A DNA stretch of 64,000 nt from Paenibacillus sp. FSL K6-1330 (GTDB lineage Bacteria > Bacillota > Bacilli > Paenibacillales > Paenibacillaceae), in the NCBI RefSeq assembly GCF_037976825.1, contig NZ_CP150269.1, positions 1,997,501-2,061,500 on the forward strand. Reading direction: 5' to 3'. The notes under the pieces were generated by a model that saw only the letters and a list, made by a program, of their open reading frames with translations, had not been told where the DNA came from and did no database searches. Both the position numbers and the translations under genes were made by a program. Below are positions 1-11,200 of this stretch, in pieces. Within the stretch, counting starts at the first letter, position 1; each line of letters starts with the position of its first letter.

Positions 1-282
<282 letters not shown>

Positions 283-416
283 AAACATATTTCAATGTGC
301 TGCAAATTCGTTTCGTATCTAGTTTTCAGGTGATCAAAACTGAATTGTAAGTGTACAAGTTATACTTGCAAGGAGGATGATCACGGCATTTGGCGATGCC
401 GGATCCTGAATATACG

Positions 417-533
417 TTTGGTGGCGATAGCGGAAGGGTTCCACGCGTACCCATACCGAACACGACCGTTAAGCCTTCCAGCGCCGATGGTACTTGGACC
501 GAAGGGTCCCGGGAGAGTAGGACGTCGCCAAGC
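417..533 (+). rRNA. 5S ribosomal RNA
   Basis: A complete 5S rRNA of about 117 nt. It starts TTTGGTGGCGATAGCG and ends GACGTCGCCAAGC, so the two ends pair as helix I. The conserved CCCATACCGAACACG block is present. It lies about 134 bp after the 23S end, and the spacer includes a small GGCAT/ATGCC hairpin. End coordinates follow Bacillus 5S. Confidence 0.95.
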
Positions 534-542
534 GGTACATAT

Positions 543-618
543 TCCCTGATAGCTCAGTTGGTAGAGCACTCGACTGTTAATCGAGTTGTCACAGGTTCGA
601 GTCCTGTTCGGGGAGCCA
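543..618 (+). tRNA. tRNA-Asn (GTT)
   Basis: A full cloverleaf of 76 nt with the CCA end encoded. The anticodon loop reads CTGTTAA, giving anticodon GTT. It is the first tRNA after 5S, 9 nt downstream, and is clearly in the same transcript. Confidence 0.97.
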
Positions 619-623
619 CTTAT

Positions 624-715
624 GGAGAGGTGTCCGAGTTGGCCGAAGGAGCACGATTGGAAATCGTGTAGGCGCCAAAAGCGTCTCGAGGGTTCGAATC
701 CCTCTCTCTCCGCCA
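624..715 (+). tRNA. tRNA-Ser (GGA)
   Basis: A class II tRNA of 92 nt with a long variable arm and encoded CCA. The anticodon loop TTGGAAA gives GGA, which reads UCC and UCU. It follows tRNA-Asn by 5 nt. Confidence 0.96.
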
Positions 716-732
716 GCAAGGACTGCATATAT

Positions 733-807
733 GGCCCGTTGGTCAAGGGGTTAAGACACCTCCCTTTCACGGAGGTAACAGGGGTTCGAATCCCCTACGG
801 GTCACCA
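733..807 (+). tRNA. tRNA-Glu (TTC)
   Basis: A 75-nt cloverleaf with encoded CCA; the anticodon loop CTTTCAC gives TTC. Its last 18 nt (790-807) are repeated exactly at 902-919, after a short structured insert (described separately). Confidence 0.96.
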
Positions 808-919
808 CTTTCTTTAATGCATCAGGGGATGAGAATCCCGTCGGTTCGTCGGAGGGTAACTTCGTAAGCATAGACTTCGCAGTCTCGAACGAAGTGAGAG
901 TATCCCCTACGGGTCACCA
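808..919 (+). repeat. Structured insert ending in a copy of the tRNA-Glu 3' end
   Basis: These 112 bp follow tRNA-Glu and end in an exact 18-bp copy (902-919) of its 3' end, including CCA. The insert can fold: GGGGAT (825-830) pairs with ATCCCC (902-907), ACTTCGT (859-865) with ACGAAGT (889-895), and AGACT-TCGC-AGTCT (872-885) forms a tight hairpin. No complete tRNA can be built from the second copy because the D and anticodon arms are missing. It may be a decayed tRNA duplicate, or a tiny element that duplicated the tRNA end as integrating elements do. The direct repeat and stems are visible in the sequence; the origin is inference. Confidence 0.7.
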
Positions 920-942
920 TTATCTTTAACAACATTCCAGAC

Positions 943-1018
943 GGAGGCTTAGCTCAGCTGGGAGAGCATCTGCCTTACAAGCAGAGGGTCGGGGGTTCGA
1001 TCCCCTCAGCCTCCACCA
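943..1018 (+). tRNA. tRNA-Val (TAC)
   Basis: A 76-nt cloverleaf with encoded CCA; anticodon loop CTTACAA gives TAC. It sits between the two structured spacers of the cluster. Confidence 0.97.
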
Positions 1019-1026
1019 TGATTTAT

Positions 1027-1078
1027 CCCCAAAAAGTGAAGCACATGCTTCGCAAGTAATTCCGATTACTTTTCGGGG
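1027..1078 (+). other. Inter-tRNA RNA element with a three-way-junction fold
   Basis: The spacer between tRNA-Val and tRNA-fMet folds into an outer stem (CCCC 1027-1030 with GGGG 1075-1078, continued by AAA 1032-1034 with TTT 1071-1073) enclosing two perfect hairpins: GAAGCA-CA-TGCTTC (1038-1051) and AGTAAT-TCCG-ATTACT (1055-1070). No anticodon or T arm is present, so it is not a tRNA. It would be part of the precursor transcript. A role in processing or as a mobile repeat is inference only. Confidence 0.6.
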
Positions 1079-1105
1079 GTCCCATATAAGCAACCCTTTT
1101 AATGA

Positions 1106-1182
<77 letters not shown>

Positions 1183-1213
1183 ATTTTATATCGCGATAGC
1201 GATAATGCCTCAT

Positions 1214-1290
1214 GGAACTGTGGTGTAGAGGCCTAACATGCCTGCCTGTCACGCAGGAGATCGCGGGTTCGAATCCCGTCAGTTCCGCCA
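1214..1290 (+). tRNA. tRNA-Asp (GTC)
   Basis: A 77-nt cloverleaf with encoded CCA; anticodon loop CTGTCAC gives GTC. Its discriminator base is G, which matters for the T-box upstream of hisS discussed at 26088. Confidence 0.97.
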
Positions 1291-1310
1291 TTCTTTACTC
1301 TTAGTAATAA

Positions 1311-1386
1311 GAGCCATTAGCTCAGTTGGTAGAGCACCTGACTTTTAATCAGGGTGTCGAAGGTTCGAGTCCTTCATGGCTCACCA
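1311..1386 (+). tRNA. tRNA-Lys (TTT)
   Basis: A 76-nt cloverleaf with encoded CCA; anticodon loop CTTTTAA gives TTT. Confidence 0.97.
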
Positions 1387-1427
1387 TCTTTACCAAGAGA
1401 GCTTGAGACGGAATACATATTTACATT

Positions 1428-1502
1428 GCGGACGTGGCTCAGCGGTAGAGCATCGCCTTGCCAAGGCGAGGGTCGCGGGTTCGATTCCCGTCGTCCGCTC
1501 CA
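1428..1502 (+). tRNA. tRNA-Gly (GCC)
   Basis: A 75-nt cloverleaf with encoded CCA; anticodon loop TTGCCAA gives GCC. Confidence 0.97.
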
Positions 1503-1506
1503 TTTT

Positions 1507-1583
1507 GCGCCCTTAGCTCAGCTGGATAGAGCGTTTGACTACGAATCAAAAGGCCGGGAGTTCGAATCTCTCAGGGCGTGCCA
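1507..1583 (+). tRNA. tRNA-Arg (ACG)
   Basis: A 77-nt cloverleaf with encoded CCA; anticodon loop CTACGAA gives ACG, the form normally edited to ICG in bacteria. It begins 4 nt after tRNA-Gly. Confidence 0.96.
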
Positions 1584-1625
1584 TTTTTTAAACTAATTTA
1601 CTTACTCTATTTGAAATTTCATTGT

Positions 1626-1705
1626 GCCGGTGTGGCGGAATTGGCAGACGCGCGCGACTCAAAATCGTGAGGGAAACCGTGGGGGTTCGAGTCCCTTCAC
1701 CGGCA
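1626..1705 (+). tRNA. tRNA-Leu (CAA)
   Basis: A class II tRNA with an extended variable arm. Acceptor strands GCCGGTG and CACCGGC pair fully. Anticodon loop CTCAAAA gives CAA. CCA is not encoded (the sequence after the discriminator A is TTA), unlike the nine tRNAs before it, so CCA must be added by the nucleotidyltransferase. Confidence 0.93.
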
Positions 1706-1713
1706 TTAATTAA

Positions 1714-1787
1714 CGGGATGTAGCTCAGCTTGGTAGAGCACCTGGTTTGGGACCAGGGGGTCGCATGTTCAAATCGTGTCATCCCGA
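1714..1787 (+). tRNA. tRNA-Pro (TGG)
   Basis: A 74-nt tRNA without encoded CCA. Acceptor strands CGGGATG and CATCCCG pair. Anticodon loop TTTGGGA gives TGG. It is the last gene of the cluster. Confidence 0.94.
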
Positions 1788-1796
1788 TTCGAATCG

Positions 1797-1836
1797 AAAG
1801 ACTGCTTTCAGTGTAACTGAAAGCAGTCTTTCTTTG
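1797..1836 (+). terminator. Terminator of the rRNA-tRNA operon
   Basis: A perfect 15-bp stem (AAAGACTGCTTTCAG, 1797-1811, with its complement at 1817-1831) with a 5-nt loop is followed by TCTTT. It lies 9 nt after tRNA-Pro. Confidence 0.9.
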
Positions 1837-1934
1837 TTATGGATTGAAAATGATGCTAATGGCAAAAGCGGAACTGAATAATTTGACAGCTTCCCGGTCA
1901 CAATATGAAAAACATTGAATAGAAGGGGATAACC

Positions 1935-2648
1935 TTGAGTGTTTTTCATTTCTTTAAGAAGCTGTTCAGAAAACGGTGGAGACGCTGGAGACGCGCGATT
2001 TGGCCCTGTGCAATCCTATTGATCGCAGGTATCATGATATGGACCGGCCAGAATATAAAGGATCAGATGCATAAGCTGCTCACTGCTGCATCCGACGAAA
2101 CGCCACTGGCCGTAGAAACGATGCATTACTTGCAGATCGCGGATGATAAGTTGGAAGAACGCCGGCAGGATCAGAGGGAATTTATGCAGAAGCTGAATAC
2201 CTCGAAGGGAAAGAAGCATGTTCATGTTCGCATCACTTATGTATGTGGCATCGAAGAGCAGGATATGGGTAAGCTTACGGCGGACGGTATTTATGAACTG
2301 ATGAATAAAAATCCTTTATGGCAGGGACGCTTGGATAACAAAGGAGTAGTTTGGCTGGAGCACACCGTATCCGACCTCTCCCCCGCCTGTAAGAGGCAAG
2401 CTTATATGAGTATCGATTCCCAAGGAAACTTAACGTTGTTTGATGGCCCACCGGAAGAAGAGAAAGTGATGCGGACCTTCTTTCAGCTGGATGTCGGTTC
2501 GATGGAGTCTTCTTTGCCCAAAGATGTGATCAAGCAGCTTGAAGATGGTATTCGAATCCAAGATATGGAAGAGTATAACAGTGTTCTGTCAACCTTTAGC
2601 GATTATGCACGGGATATGGCTGAGAATGTCATGAACCCGACCCCTTAA
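1935..2648 (+). CDS. bofC: BofC, regulator of SpoIVB signalling in sporulation
   Basis: The 237-residue product has a basic N-terminus (about 1-20), one membrane segment (about 22-37) and a C-terminal domain with the YVCGIEEQ motif (about 100-107) typical of the BofC family. In Bacillus, BofC acts in the forespore intermembrane space and restrains the SpoIVB protease that triggers sigma-K activation. The start is TTG, preceded by GAAGGGGATA. Its place just before the ruv genes matches the Bacillus order, although ruvC is present here and is absent from Bacillus subtilis. A forespore promoter (sigma-G) is expected from the family but I did not locate one. Confidence 0.85.
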   Translation: MSVFHFFKKLFRKRWRRWRRAIWPCAILLIAGIMIWTGQNIKDQMHKLLTAASDETPLAVETMHYLQIADDKLEERRQDQREFMQKLNTSKGKKHVHVRITYVCGIEEQDMGKLTADGIYELMNKNPLWQGRLDNKGVVWLEHTVSDLSPACKRQAYMSIDSQGNLTLFDGPPEEEKVMRTFFQLDVGSMESSLPKDVIKQLEDGIRIQDMEEYNSVLSTFSDYARDMAENVMNPTP

Positions 2649-2808
2649 AATTGTCCCTGCTTTGTCGCTTGGTGACTGAAAATGCTGCTGCCCGGAATTT
2701 TTCCGGGCAGTTTTTTGCGTTGGAGGGGGATGTCAGCGGTCTCAATATAGTGGATACGTAACGGTTGCTTAAAGGATCAAAGTTTTTCCTCAACAGAGGT
2801 CGATCTTT

Positions 2809-2817
2809 TGTTATAAT
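2809..2817 (+). promoter_or_regulatory. Extended -10 promoter of ruvC
   Basis: TGTTATAAT is an extended -10 element (TG-N-TATAAT) 45 nt before the ruvC start. No consensus -35 is seen 17 bp upstream (CTCAAC), which fits an extended -10 promoter. Confidence 0.6.
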
Positions 2818-2861
2818 GAGAGAACGATACATATGTTCGCTTCATCAGAGGAGAGATTGGT

Positions 2862-3365
2862 TTGCGCATTTTAGGGATCGACCCCGGGATTGCGATTGTA
2901 GGTTTCGGGTTTGTAGATAAGGTTGGAAGTAAAGTCACACCGGTACAGTATGGCTGTATCCAGACGGAAGCCCATACACCGGATGAAGAGAGGCTGCAAC
3001 ACGTGTACGAAGGCATGCAGCAGCTTATTGATAAATATGAGCCTGAGGCCGTTGCTTTCGAGAAATTGTTTTTTAACCGCAACGTAACCACGGCGATGTC
3101 CGTATCCCAGGCCAGAGGAGTTCTTATCCTGGCTGCGGTCCAGCGCGGGCTCCTGATTGCAGAATATACGCCGATGCAGGTGAAGCAGGCGATTGTCGGC
3201 TATGGCAAGGCCGAGAAGAAACAGGTACAGGAGATGGTCAGGATGTTCCTAAAGTTGCAGAGCATTCCCAAACCTGACGATGTGGCGGATGCATTGGCAG
3301 TAGCGATCTGTCACGCGCATTCCTATACACTGAATTCCAAGTTAAATGAGGTATTGCGAAAATGA
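2862..3365 (+). CDS. ruvC: RuvC, Holliday junction endonuclease
   Basis: The 167-residue product is of normal RuvC length. It has the RNase H-like fold signatures: first acidic residue in GIDPG (Asp7), the Glu of AFEKLFFNRN, and the DDVADALAVA segment near 138-143. RuvC cuts Holliday junctions brought to it by RuvAB. The start is TTG with GAGGAGAG upstream. The stop overlaps the start of ruvA by 4 bp, so the two are translationally coupled. Confidence 0.97.
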   Translation: MRILGIDPGIAIVGFGFVDKVGSKVTPVQYGCIQTEAHTPDEERLQHVYEGMQQLIDKYEPEAVAFEKLFFNRNVTTAMSVSQARGVLILAAVQRGLLIAEYTPMQVKQAIVGYGKAEKKQVQEMVRMFLKLQSIPKPDDVADALAVAICHAHSYTLNSKLNEVLRK

Positions 3366-3979
3366 TCGATTTTTTACGGGGACAGGTAGTCCACTTAGAG
3401 AGTGAATATATTGTACTGGATGTTCATGGGGTAGGATACCGGGTGTTCTGTCCGAATCCATATGCCTTTGCCAAAACCGAAGGAACCATCACGGTGTTTA
3501 CACATCATCATGTCCGTGAAGATGCCATCCTGCTGTTTGGATTTCCGACACGGGAGGAACAGAAGCTGTTCCGTAAACTGATCGAAGTCTCGGGTATCGG
3601 TCCGCGTGTGGCGCTCGGCATATTGGGCGGGGGATCACCGGATCATGTGGTTTCCGCCATCTACCAGGAGAATGTATCCTTCTTAATCAAGCTTCCGGGA
3701 ATCGGTAAGAAAACAGCGCAGCGCATGATTCTGGACCTGAAGGACAAGCTTGAGGGATTCGGAAATGCGAGCATGATGACAGGTCTTTTTGCCATCCAGG
3801 AGCCTGAATCGGATGATAGCGGCTCGGCGTGGTCCGAGGCTCGCGAGGGGCTGAAGGCGCTTGGTTATACGGATAGCGAGCTGGATAAAGTCTGGCTGAA
3901 GATCAAGGATTCCGGCGCAAGCGGCGAATCCGTCGATGTGCTCATGAAGCGGGCACTGCAGCAGCTATTCGCTGGTTAG
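3362..3979 (+). CDS. ruvA: RuvA, Holliday junction recognition subunit
   Basis: The 205-residue product has an N-terminal OB-fold, two helix-hairpin-helix motifs (VSGIGPRVALGILG near 77-90 and LPGIGKKTAQRM near 111-122), and the flexible C-terminal domain that contacts RuvB. RuvA tetramers hold the junction open and direct RuvB branch migration. It starts with ATG inside the ruvC stop (ATGA overlap) and is followed 34 bp later by ruvB. Confidence 0.97.
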   Translation: MIDFLRGQVVHLESEYIVLDVHGVGYRVFCPNPYAFAKTEGTITVFTHHHVREDAILLFGFPTREEQKLFRKLIEVSGIGPRVALGILGGGSPDHVVSAIYQENVSFLIKLPGIGKKTAQRMILDLKDKLEGFGNASMMTGLFAIQEPESDDSGSAWSEAREGLKALGYTDSELDKVWLKIKDSGASGESVDVLMKRALQQLFAG

Positions 3980-4013
3980 ATAGAGAATCGCTGCAGGAGA
4001 GGAGTTTATATAG

Positions 4014-5021
4014 ATGGACGATCGAATTATTTCCGCCAATCTAATGATGGACGAACAGGCTGTCGAGCTTAGTCTGCGTCCACGCTATTTGGCTGAATAT
4101 ATAGGACAGAATCAAGTTAAGGAAAATCTCAAGGTATATATCGAAGCGGCAAAAATGCGTAACGAAGCGCTTGACCACGTGTTGTTGTACGGTCCTCCGG
4201 GACTCGGCAAAACGACACTGGCGAATATTATCGCCAATGAGCTTGGCGTTAATCTCCGTACGACTTCCGGTCCGGCAATCGAGCGACCGGGGGATCTGGC
4301 TGCACTTCTCACTAATCTGCAGGAAGGAGATGTCCTGTTTATTGATGAGATCCATCGGCTGCACCGGACGGTAGAGGAAGTGATGTATCCGGCGATGGAG
4401 GATTTTGCGCTGGATATTATGATCGGGAAAGGGCCAAGCGCACGCTCGGTACGTCTGGACCTGCCGCCGTTTACCTTAATTGGCGCCACTACCCGGGCTG
4501 GATTGCTCTCTGCGCCGCTTAGGGACCGTTTTGGCGTGGTAAGCCGTCTGGAATTCTATACGGTGGACGAGCTGAGTTACATTGTGTCACGCAATGCGGA
4601 TCTTTTGGAGATCGAGATATTAGGAGAGGCAGCAGAAGAGATTGCCCTGAGGTCGCGGGGGACGCCCCGCATTGCCAACCGTCTCTTGAAACGGGTGCGT
4701 GATTATGCCCAGGTTCGAGGAGATGGCATGATAACGCCAAGCATTGCTCAGGAAGCGCTGAAAATGCTGCAGATCGATCCGATGGGACTGGACTTTATTG
4801 ATCATAAAATGTTGAGCGCCATGATCAAAATCTTCCGTGGGGGACCTGTAGGTCTGGATACCATCGCGGCAACCATTGGAGAAGAAAGCCAAACCATTGA
4901 AGATGTTTATGAACCGTATCTCCTGCAGATCGGTTTCTTGCAGCGTACACCCCGGGGACGGGTTGTAACGCCCACAGCTTATCAACATTTAGGTATTCCC
5001 TTCCCTGAGGATCGTAGTTAG
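4014..5021 (+). CDS. ruvB: RuvB, branch-migration motor ATPase
   Basis: The 335-residue AAA+ protein has Walker [10 protein letters not shown] (from about residue 60), Walker B FIDEIHRL, the sensor segment GATTRAG, and a C-terminal winged helix ending near [16 protein letters not shown]. It drives branch migration with RuvA. The start ATG is preceded by GGAGAGGAG. It closes the ruvCAB block; the next gene starts 57 bp later. Confidence 0.98.
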   Translation: MDDRIISANLMMDEQAVELSLRPRYLAEYIGQNQVKENLKVYIEAAKMRNEALDHVLLYGPPGLGKTTLANIIANELGVNLRTTSGPAIERPGDLAALLTNLQEGDVLFIDEIHRLHRTVEEVMYPAMEDFALDIMIGKGPSARSVRLDLPPFTLIGATTRAGLLSAPLRDRFGVVSRLEFYTVDELSYIVSRNADLLEIEILGEAAEEIALRSRGTPRIANRLLKRVRDYAQVRGDGMITPSIAQEALKMLQIDPMGLDFIDHKMLSAMIKIFRGGPVGLDTIAATIGEESQTIEDVYEPYLLQIGFLQRTPRGRVVTPTAYQHLGIPFPEDRS

Positions 5022-5078
5022 ATTATAGAATCATTACATTCATACCAAATCCTAATAGCTACAGGAGGAAAGACTTAA

Positions 5079-7169
5079 ATGGATAGAAACTGGACGAAAT
5101 CATTATTCGGTTGGACCACTAAGGGACTCTTGTCACTGGCTGTTGCCGGAACCTTATGGAGCTCGCCTGCAGTACATGCGGCCGCGCCTTCAATAGATAC
5201 GATTCGTGTTGCGATGTTTTTGGATCTGGGAAGTCAGTATAAATCAACAACCAATGCCGTTACGCTGAAATCCGCTGATGCCCTGACGGCATCGCTGCTT
5301 GTATCCGGTGCTCAGCAGACTTTGATGAGCATTCCAGCAAACCAGCAGGTCCGAATGAGTGTGGATACATACCGCGTCAAGGTGCTTGAGACCACGGATT
5401 GGAAAACAGCTTCGGAAGCGGCGAAAAAACTGGAGGCGACGAATGACAAACCGACGCTGTTTGCAGATGGCAATGTATACAAACTATATGCCGGTATGTA
5501 TGGGACAGAGAAAGCGGCCGTGGACGCGGCAACGCGAACTGCGAAGACGGTAGCTGCATATCTGAATGGTCAAACGCCTTCTGTTAAAGGCGGACTGCAT
5601 TTGTCTGCGGGATCGTACGGATCGGAGGCTGAGGCGGAGTCTGTACGTAAGAAGTATGCAAATGCCAGCATGGATGCCTTCAATGTTGTGGTACCAAACG
5701 GAGGTGCATCCGCTTATGAGGTTTGGGTAGGCGAGGCAGCCAACACAGCCGATCTGGCTGCAGTCAGACAGGAAGCTGCTCCAATATCCGGCGCCCTCGT
5801 TGAAATGAATGCCGCAACCACGGGTCTGATGATGAGACGAGATGTAAGCCTGAACCTTGCGACTCCTCAAGAGACACAGCATTATATGTTGTCAGGTGGT
5901 CAGTCGGTTCTGCGGGTAGAAGGAAGCTCAGGTGCCGGAACGAATGTGAAGGAGCGATCGGATCGCTCCTATCGAGGCGCTTTGGAGATCGGACAAAAGA
6001 ACGGTCAATTGTATCTCGTCAATGAACTGCCGTTCCAGCAGTACCTGTATTCCGTCGTTGGAGCCGAGGTGCCATCTACTTGGGGTGTTGAAGCGCTGAA
6101 AGCACAGGCTGTAGCGGCACGCAGCTATGCGCTCTTCCAAGGAAATAAGTTCGAAGTAGCCCATGTCGTGGACACAACGCTAAGCCAGGCCTATTATGGG
6201 ACCGCCTATGAGTATCCAAGCATTATTCAGGCAGTGGATGCAACTGACGGCGAAGTTGTCATGAAAGACGGCAAAATAGTGGAAACCGTGTTTTCCTCCA
6301 ATAGCGGAGGAATGACGGCGGACTCCACCGAGGTGTGGGGTAACCGTAACGATCTGTTTGCCGCGGTGGAAAGCACTGGAGATTCCTCATCCCAGGCAGC
6401 GCTTAAATCTTGGTATCATGTACTTCTTCCGAGTGGCGCTACAGGTTATGTACGTGAGGACAATGTGAAGGAAACCGGCAACAAAACATCGGCAGGACTC
6501 CTGTATATGACCGTTACCGCCAAGGATACGAATGTACGCCCATTGCCATTGATCCAATCGAACGTTGAGCCTGTAGGCAAGATGAATCCAGGAGAAACGG
6601 CTGTCGTCCTTGAGAAAGTGGCGGAATCCAACAGCTATGACTGGGTTCGCGGTCCGTATACTTCGGATCAACTACTGTCCTCTCTAAAAGGAAAAACCAC
6701 TAACAGCCTGCCTGCTTCTATTACTTCGCTGGATGTAACGGAGCGAGGCCCTTCTGGACGTGCCCTTACGGTGAAAGCCAACGGTCAAGTGCTGGACGTA
6801 AAATATCCGGATATGTTCCGCTCGGCTTTTAACGGACTGCCAAGCACATTGTTTGATATTGAATCGACCGGAAGTTATACTGTATTGAGCGCGAATGGTG
6901 CGGTATCAACGGTTTCAAGCGGCCAAACGATATCCGTTATCTCAGGGAGCGGCAACGGAAATGTCAAAGGTTCCGGTACCGTTGTGATGAATGGAACGGG
7001 GAAAGCACGTGTGATTGAAAGCTCTTCCGGCTTTAAATTTACCGGTAAAGGCTTAGGCCACGGACTGGGCATGTCCCAATGGGGTGCCAAAGGAATGGCA
7101 GATGAAGGGTATGATTACAAGCAGATACTCCAACACTATTACCGCAACACGACTATTACGAAGGACTGA
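5079..7169 (+). CDS. SpoIID/LytB-domain protein with SPOR-like and SH3-like inserts
   Basis: The 696-residue protein has a signal peptide or membrane anchor (cleavage probably after SPAVHA, near 35). A SPOR-like region lies at about 125-225, and the SpoIID core contains [13 protein letters not shown] (catalytic Glu near 330), SNSGG and [15 protein letters not shown] (near 659). SpoIID proteins are lytic transglycosylases acting on peptidoglycan stripped of peptides, as needed for engulfment. The protein is about twice the length of Bacillus SpoIID. About 120 extra residues split the core, including an SH3-like stretch (near 450-530). Lying between ruvB and queA, it is a paralogue of spoIID and may act outside engulfment. 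Its start follows GGAGGAAA. Confidence 0.85.
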   Translation: MDRNWTKSLFGWTTKGLLSLAVAGTLWSSPAVHAAAPSIDTIRVAMFLDLGSQYKSTTNAVTLKSADALTASLLVSGAQQTLMSIPANQQVRMSVDTYRVKVLETTDWKTASEAAKKLEATNDKPTLFADGNVYKLYAGMYGTEKAAVDAATRTAKTVAAYLNGQTPSVKGGLHLSAGSYGSEAEAESVRKKYANASMDAFNVVVPNGGASAYEVWVGEAANTADLAAVRQEAAPISGALVEMNAATTGLMMRRDVSLNLATPQETQHYMLSGGQSVLRVEGSSGAGTNVKERSDRSYRGALEIGQKNGQLYLVNELPFQQYLYSVVGAEVPSTWGVEALKAQAVAARSYALFQGNKFEVAHVVDTTLSQAYYGTAYEYPSIIQAVDATDGEVVMKDGKIVETVFSSNSGGMTADSTEVWGNRNDLFAAVESTGDSSSQAALKSWYHVLLPSGATGYVREDNVKETGNKTSAGLLYMTVTAKDTNVRPLPLIQSNVEPVGKMNPGETAVVLEKVAESNSYDWVRGPYTSDQLLSSLKGKTTNSLPASITSLDVTERGPSGRALTVKANGQVLDVKYPDMFRSAFNGLPSTLFDIESTGSYTVLSANGAVSTVSSGQTISVISGSGNGNVKGSGTVVMNGTGKARVIESSSGFKFTGKGLGHGLGMSQWGAKGMADEGYDYKQILQHYYRNTTITKD

Positions 7170-7174
7170 ACGAC

Positions 7175-9366
<2,192 letters not shown>

Positions 9367-9413
9367 AGCAAGTTCATGGCCATCATGATAAGTTTGTGAA
9401 AGGGGGGAAAGAT

Positions 9414-9716
9414 ATGTTTGATTTAGCAGCTGGTGCAGGTCAAGGCGGAGGCGGTATTTTAGGGTTGATTCTGCCTTTCGTTCTGATGTTTGTCATCTTT
9501 TATTTTCTGCTTATTCGTCCACAGCAGAAGAAACAGAAGACCAGAAACGCAATGCTTAGCGCCTTGTCAAAGGGCGATAAGGTGGTAACCATTGGAGGCC
9601 TTCACGGTACAATTGTGGAGATTACCGACGATATTGTGGTTTTGAAAGTGAACGATGTAACGAAGTTGACGTTCGATCGTAACTCAATCAGCCATAGTGT
9701 GAATGCGGATGCATAA
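9414..9716 (+). CDS. yajC: YajC, Sec translocase accessory subunit
   Basis: The 100-residue protein has one membrane segment (about 14-34) followed by the family motif LIRPQQKKQK and a cytoplasmic domain with GDKVVTIGGLHG. YajC binds SecDF and SecYEG. The ATG at 9414 is preceded by AGGGGGGAAA. It ends the queA-tgt-yajC run, 38 bp before a strong terminator, while secD and secF lie 3.7 kb further on. Confidence 0.93.
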   Translation: MFDLAAGAGQGGGGILGLILPFVLMFVIFYFLLIRPQQKKQKTRNAMLSALSKGDKVVTIGGLHGTIVEITDDIVVLKVNDVTKLTFDRNSISHSVNADA

Positions 9717-9753
9717 TTACGTTTCACCTACATATGGAATGTAATCGTTAAAA

Positions 9754-9793
9754 CAAAGGCCGATTCCTTTTAGGAATCGGCCTTTGTTTTTTA
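9754..9793. terminator. Terminator after yajC, probably bidirectional
   Basis: The stem AAAGGCCGATTCC (9755-9767) pairs with GGAATCGGCCTTT (9773-9785), followed by GTTTTTT. It separates yajC from the convergent membrane-protein gene. Confidence 0.9.
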
Positions 9794-9838
9794 TCATTTT
9801 TGTAGTGAGATGCTCGCCAGGAGCGTTAGAGCGAAACT

Positions 9839-10228
9839 TTATTTTTTTAAGTTGACCCCGAACATTCCCCCGATGGCGCCGGCGGCAAATACCGTGGCAA
9901 TCAGCGTCAAATCTCCGAGAGATAAAGAACTATCCAAAGCAAGAAAGCCAATGACGAGCAGCGTAATGCCATATATCAGCCCTGTCAGGCAGCCGTAATA
10001 CCAACCTTTGTTTCCTGCGCGCTTGCCGCTCACACAACCTCCGATAAAGGCTGCGATGGCATGTACGAGAAACGTGTAGAACGATAAATCATCTTCGGCT
10101 AGTCCGCTGCCCCATAGAAGCAGGGATAACGCAAACGCGCCAAGAAACATCCAGAAAAAAGAATACAAAAGTCCTGAAAGAATCGGATTGGAGATCCTGA
10201 AAGTGAAAACTCGCCGGATCGGTTCCAT
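9839..10228 (-). CDS. TIGR04086-type (YrzE-like) four-helix membrane protein
   Basis: The 129-residue protein has four hydrophobic segments and glycine-rich loops such as GGCVSGKRAGNKGWYYGCLTGL and AAGAIGGMFGVNLKK, typical of the TIGR04086 membrane family found near spoVB and yajC in Bacillales. Its function is not known. It is on the minus strand, convergent with yajC, with GGGGGAT before the ATG. Its position next to spoVB is conserved in the order. Confidence 0.75.
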   Translation of the reverse strand: MEPIRRVFTFRISNPILSGLLYSFFWMFLGAFALSLLLWGSGLAEDDLSFYTFLVHAIAAFIGGCVSGKRAGNKGWYYGCLTGLIYGITLLVIGFLALDSSLSLGDLTLIATVFAAGAIGGMFGVNLKK

Positions 10229-10420
10229 GAATCATCCCCCTTAACTAATCTTGATCATTAAATTGTATGGCCAAGCCTGTACATATAGTACAAACTGAGC
10301 GTTTTGCATCCGGTTTTGCATGATTTCCATTAATTAATCCGTTGTAATCGAATGGGAAAAGCTATAGCAGGCCAGAATAGCTGTACATGAGAATGTTCGA
10401 CAAGCTAGGAGGGATTGTTT

Positions 10421-11200
10421 ATGTCTCATATGACTATTCTGATTCTGCGGACCATTCTGATGTATGTGGTCATCTTTGTCACCATGAGAATCATGGGCAA
10501 ACGGGAAATCGGAAAGCTGTCCATCTTCGATTTGGTCATATCCGTTATGATTGCAGAGATTGCCGTTTTTGTTCTGGAAGATGTCCAAAAGCCGATTTGG
10601 GAGGGACTTGCTCCTATCGCCGTTTTGGTTGCCATTCAGGTAGGTCTTGCTTACATCGGACTGAAAAATCGAAATATACGGCTGTTTGCCGACGGAAAGC
10701 CAAGCGTATTGGTGTCCCGGGGCAGGCTGCACCGTAAGGAGATGGCAAAGCTTCGCTATAATCTGGATGATCTGATGCAGCAGCTAAGGGGCAAAGATAT
10801 TGACAGTCTGGCGGATGTTGAATTTGCGATACTTGAAACATCCGGTCAGCTCACCGTGATTCCAAAGGATACGGGGAACAGCTCCAACAGCAGTTCGAAC
10901 AACTCTTCAAGTTCATCCAACACCTCAGGGGCCACCAATTTTTCATCTACTTCATTCCAATCCGAAAAGAACCCTACAGTCGTAGATATTCCTTACGATA
11001 AAATTACGTATGAAGGCCTGCCCATCCCGCTTATATTGGATGGAAAGGTGCAGGACGAGAACCTTGAATTAATCCATAAAACGCGGTTCTGGCTTAAGAA
11101 CGAGATCCAGAATTACGGTGCTAAGGATTTTAAGGATATTTTTCTATGCTCTATTGACCATAAAGGCCGGATTTACATTGATCGTAAAGACAGGATCTAA
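10421..11200 (+). CDS. DUF421/YetF-type membrane protein with a serine-asparagine linker
   Basis: The 259-residue protein has three N-terminal membrane segments (about 5-70), the family motif MGKREIGKLSIFDLVISVMIAE-like region, and a cytoplasmic domain ending FKDIFLCSIDHKGRIYIDRKD. A low-complexity stretch of Ser, Asn and Thr (about residues 151-176) interrupts the cytoplasmic domain, which is unusual for the family. The ATG at 10421 has GGAGGG seven bases upstream and is preferred to TTG 10415. The biochemical role is unknown; relatives affect spore germination in Bacillus. The 3' end overlaps the convergent spoVB gene by 4 bp. Confidence 0.8.
   Translation: MSHMTILILRTILMYVVIFVTMRIMGKREIGKLSIFDLVISVMIAEIAVFVLEDVQKPIWEGLAPIAVLVAIQVGLAYIGLKNRNIRLFADGKPSVLVSRGRLHRKEMAKLRYNLDDLMQQLRGKDIDSLADVEFAILETSGQLTVIPKDTGNSSNSSSNNSSSSSNTSGATNFSSTSFQSEKNPTVVDIPYDKITYEGLPIPLILDGKVQDENLELIHKTRFWLKNEIQNYGAKDFKDIFLCSIDHKGRIYIDRKDRI

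Noticed and set aside
390..867. Short ORFs over 5S rRNA and tRNA genes
   Set aside because: They are explained fully by RNA genes.
10871..10940. Serine/asparagine codon run in the DUF421 gene as a possible repeat or frameshift
   Set aside because: The frame is intact on both sides and codons vary, so it is a low-complexity linker, not an error or a phase-variable repeat.
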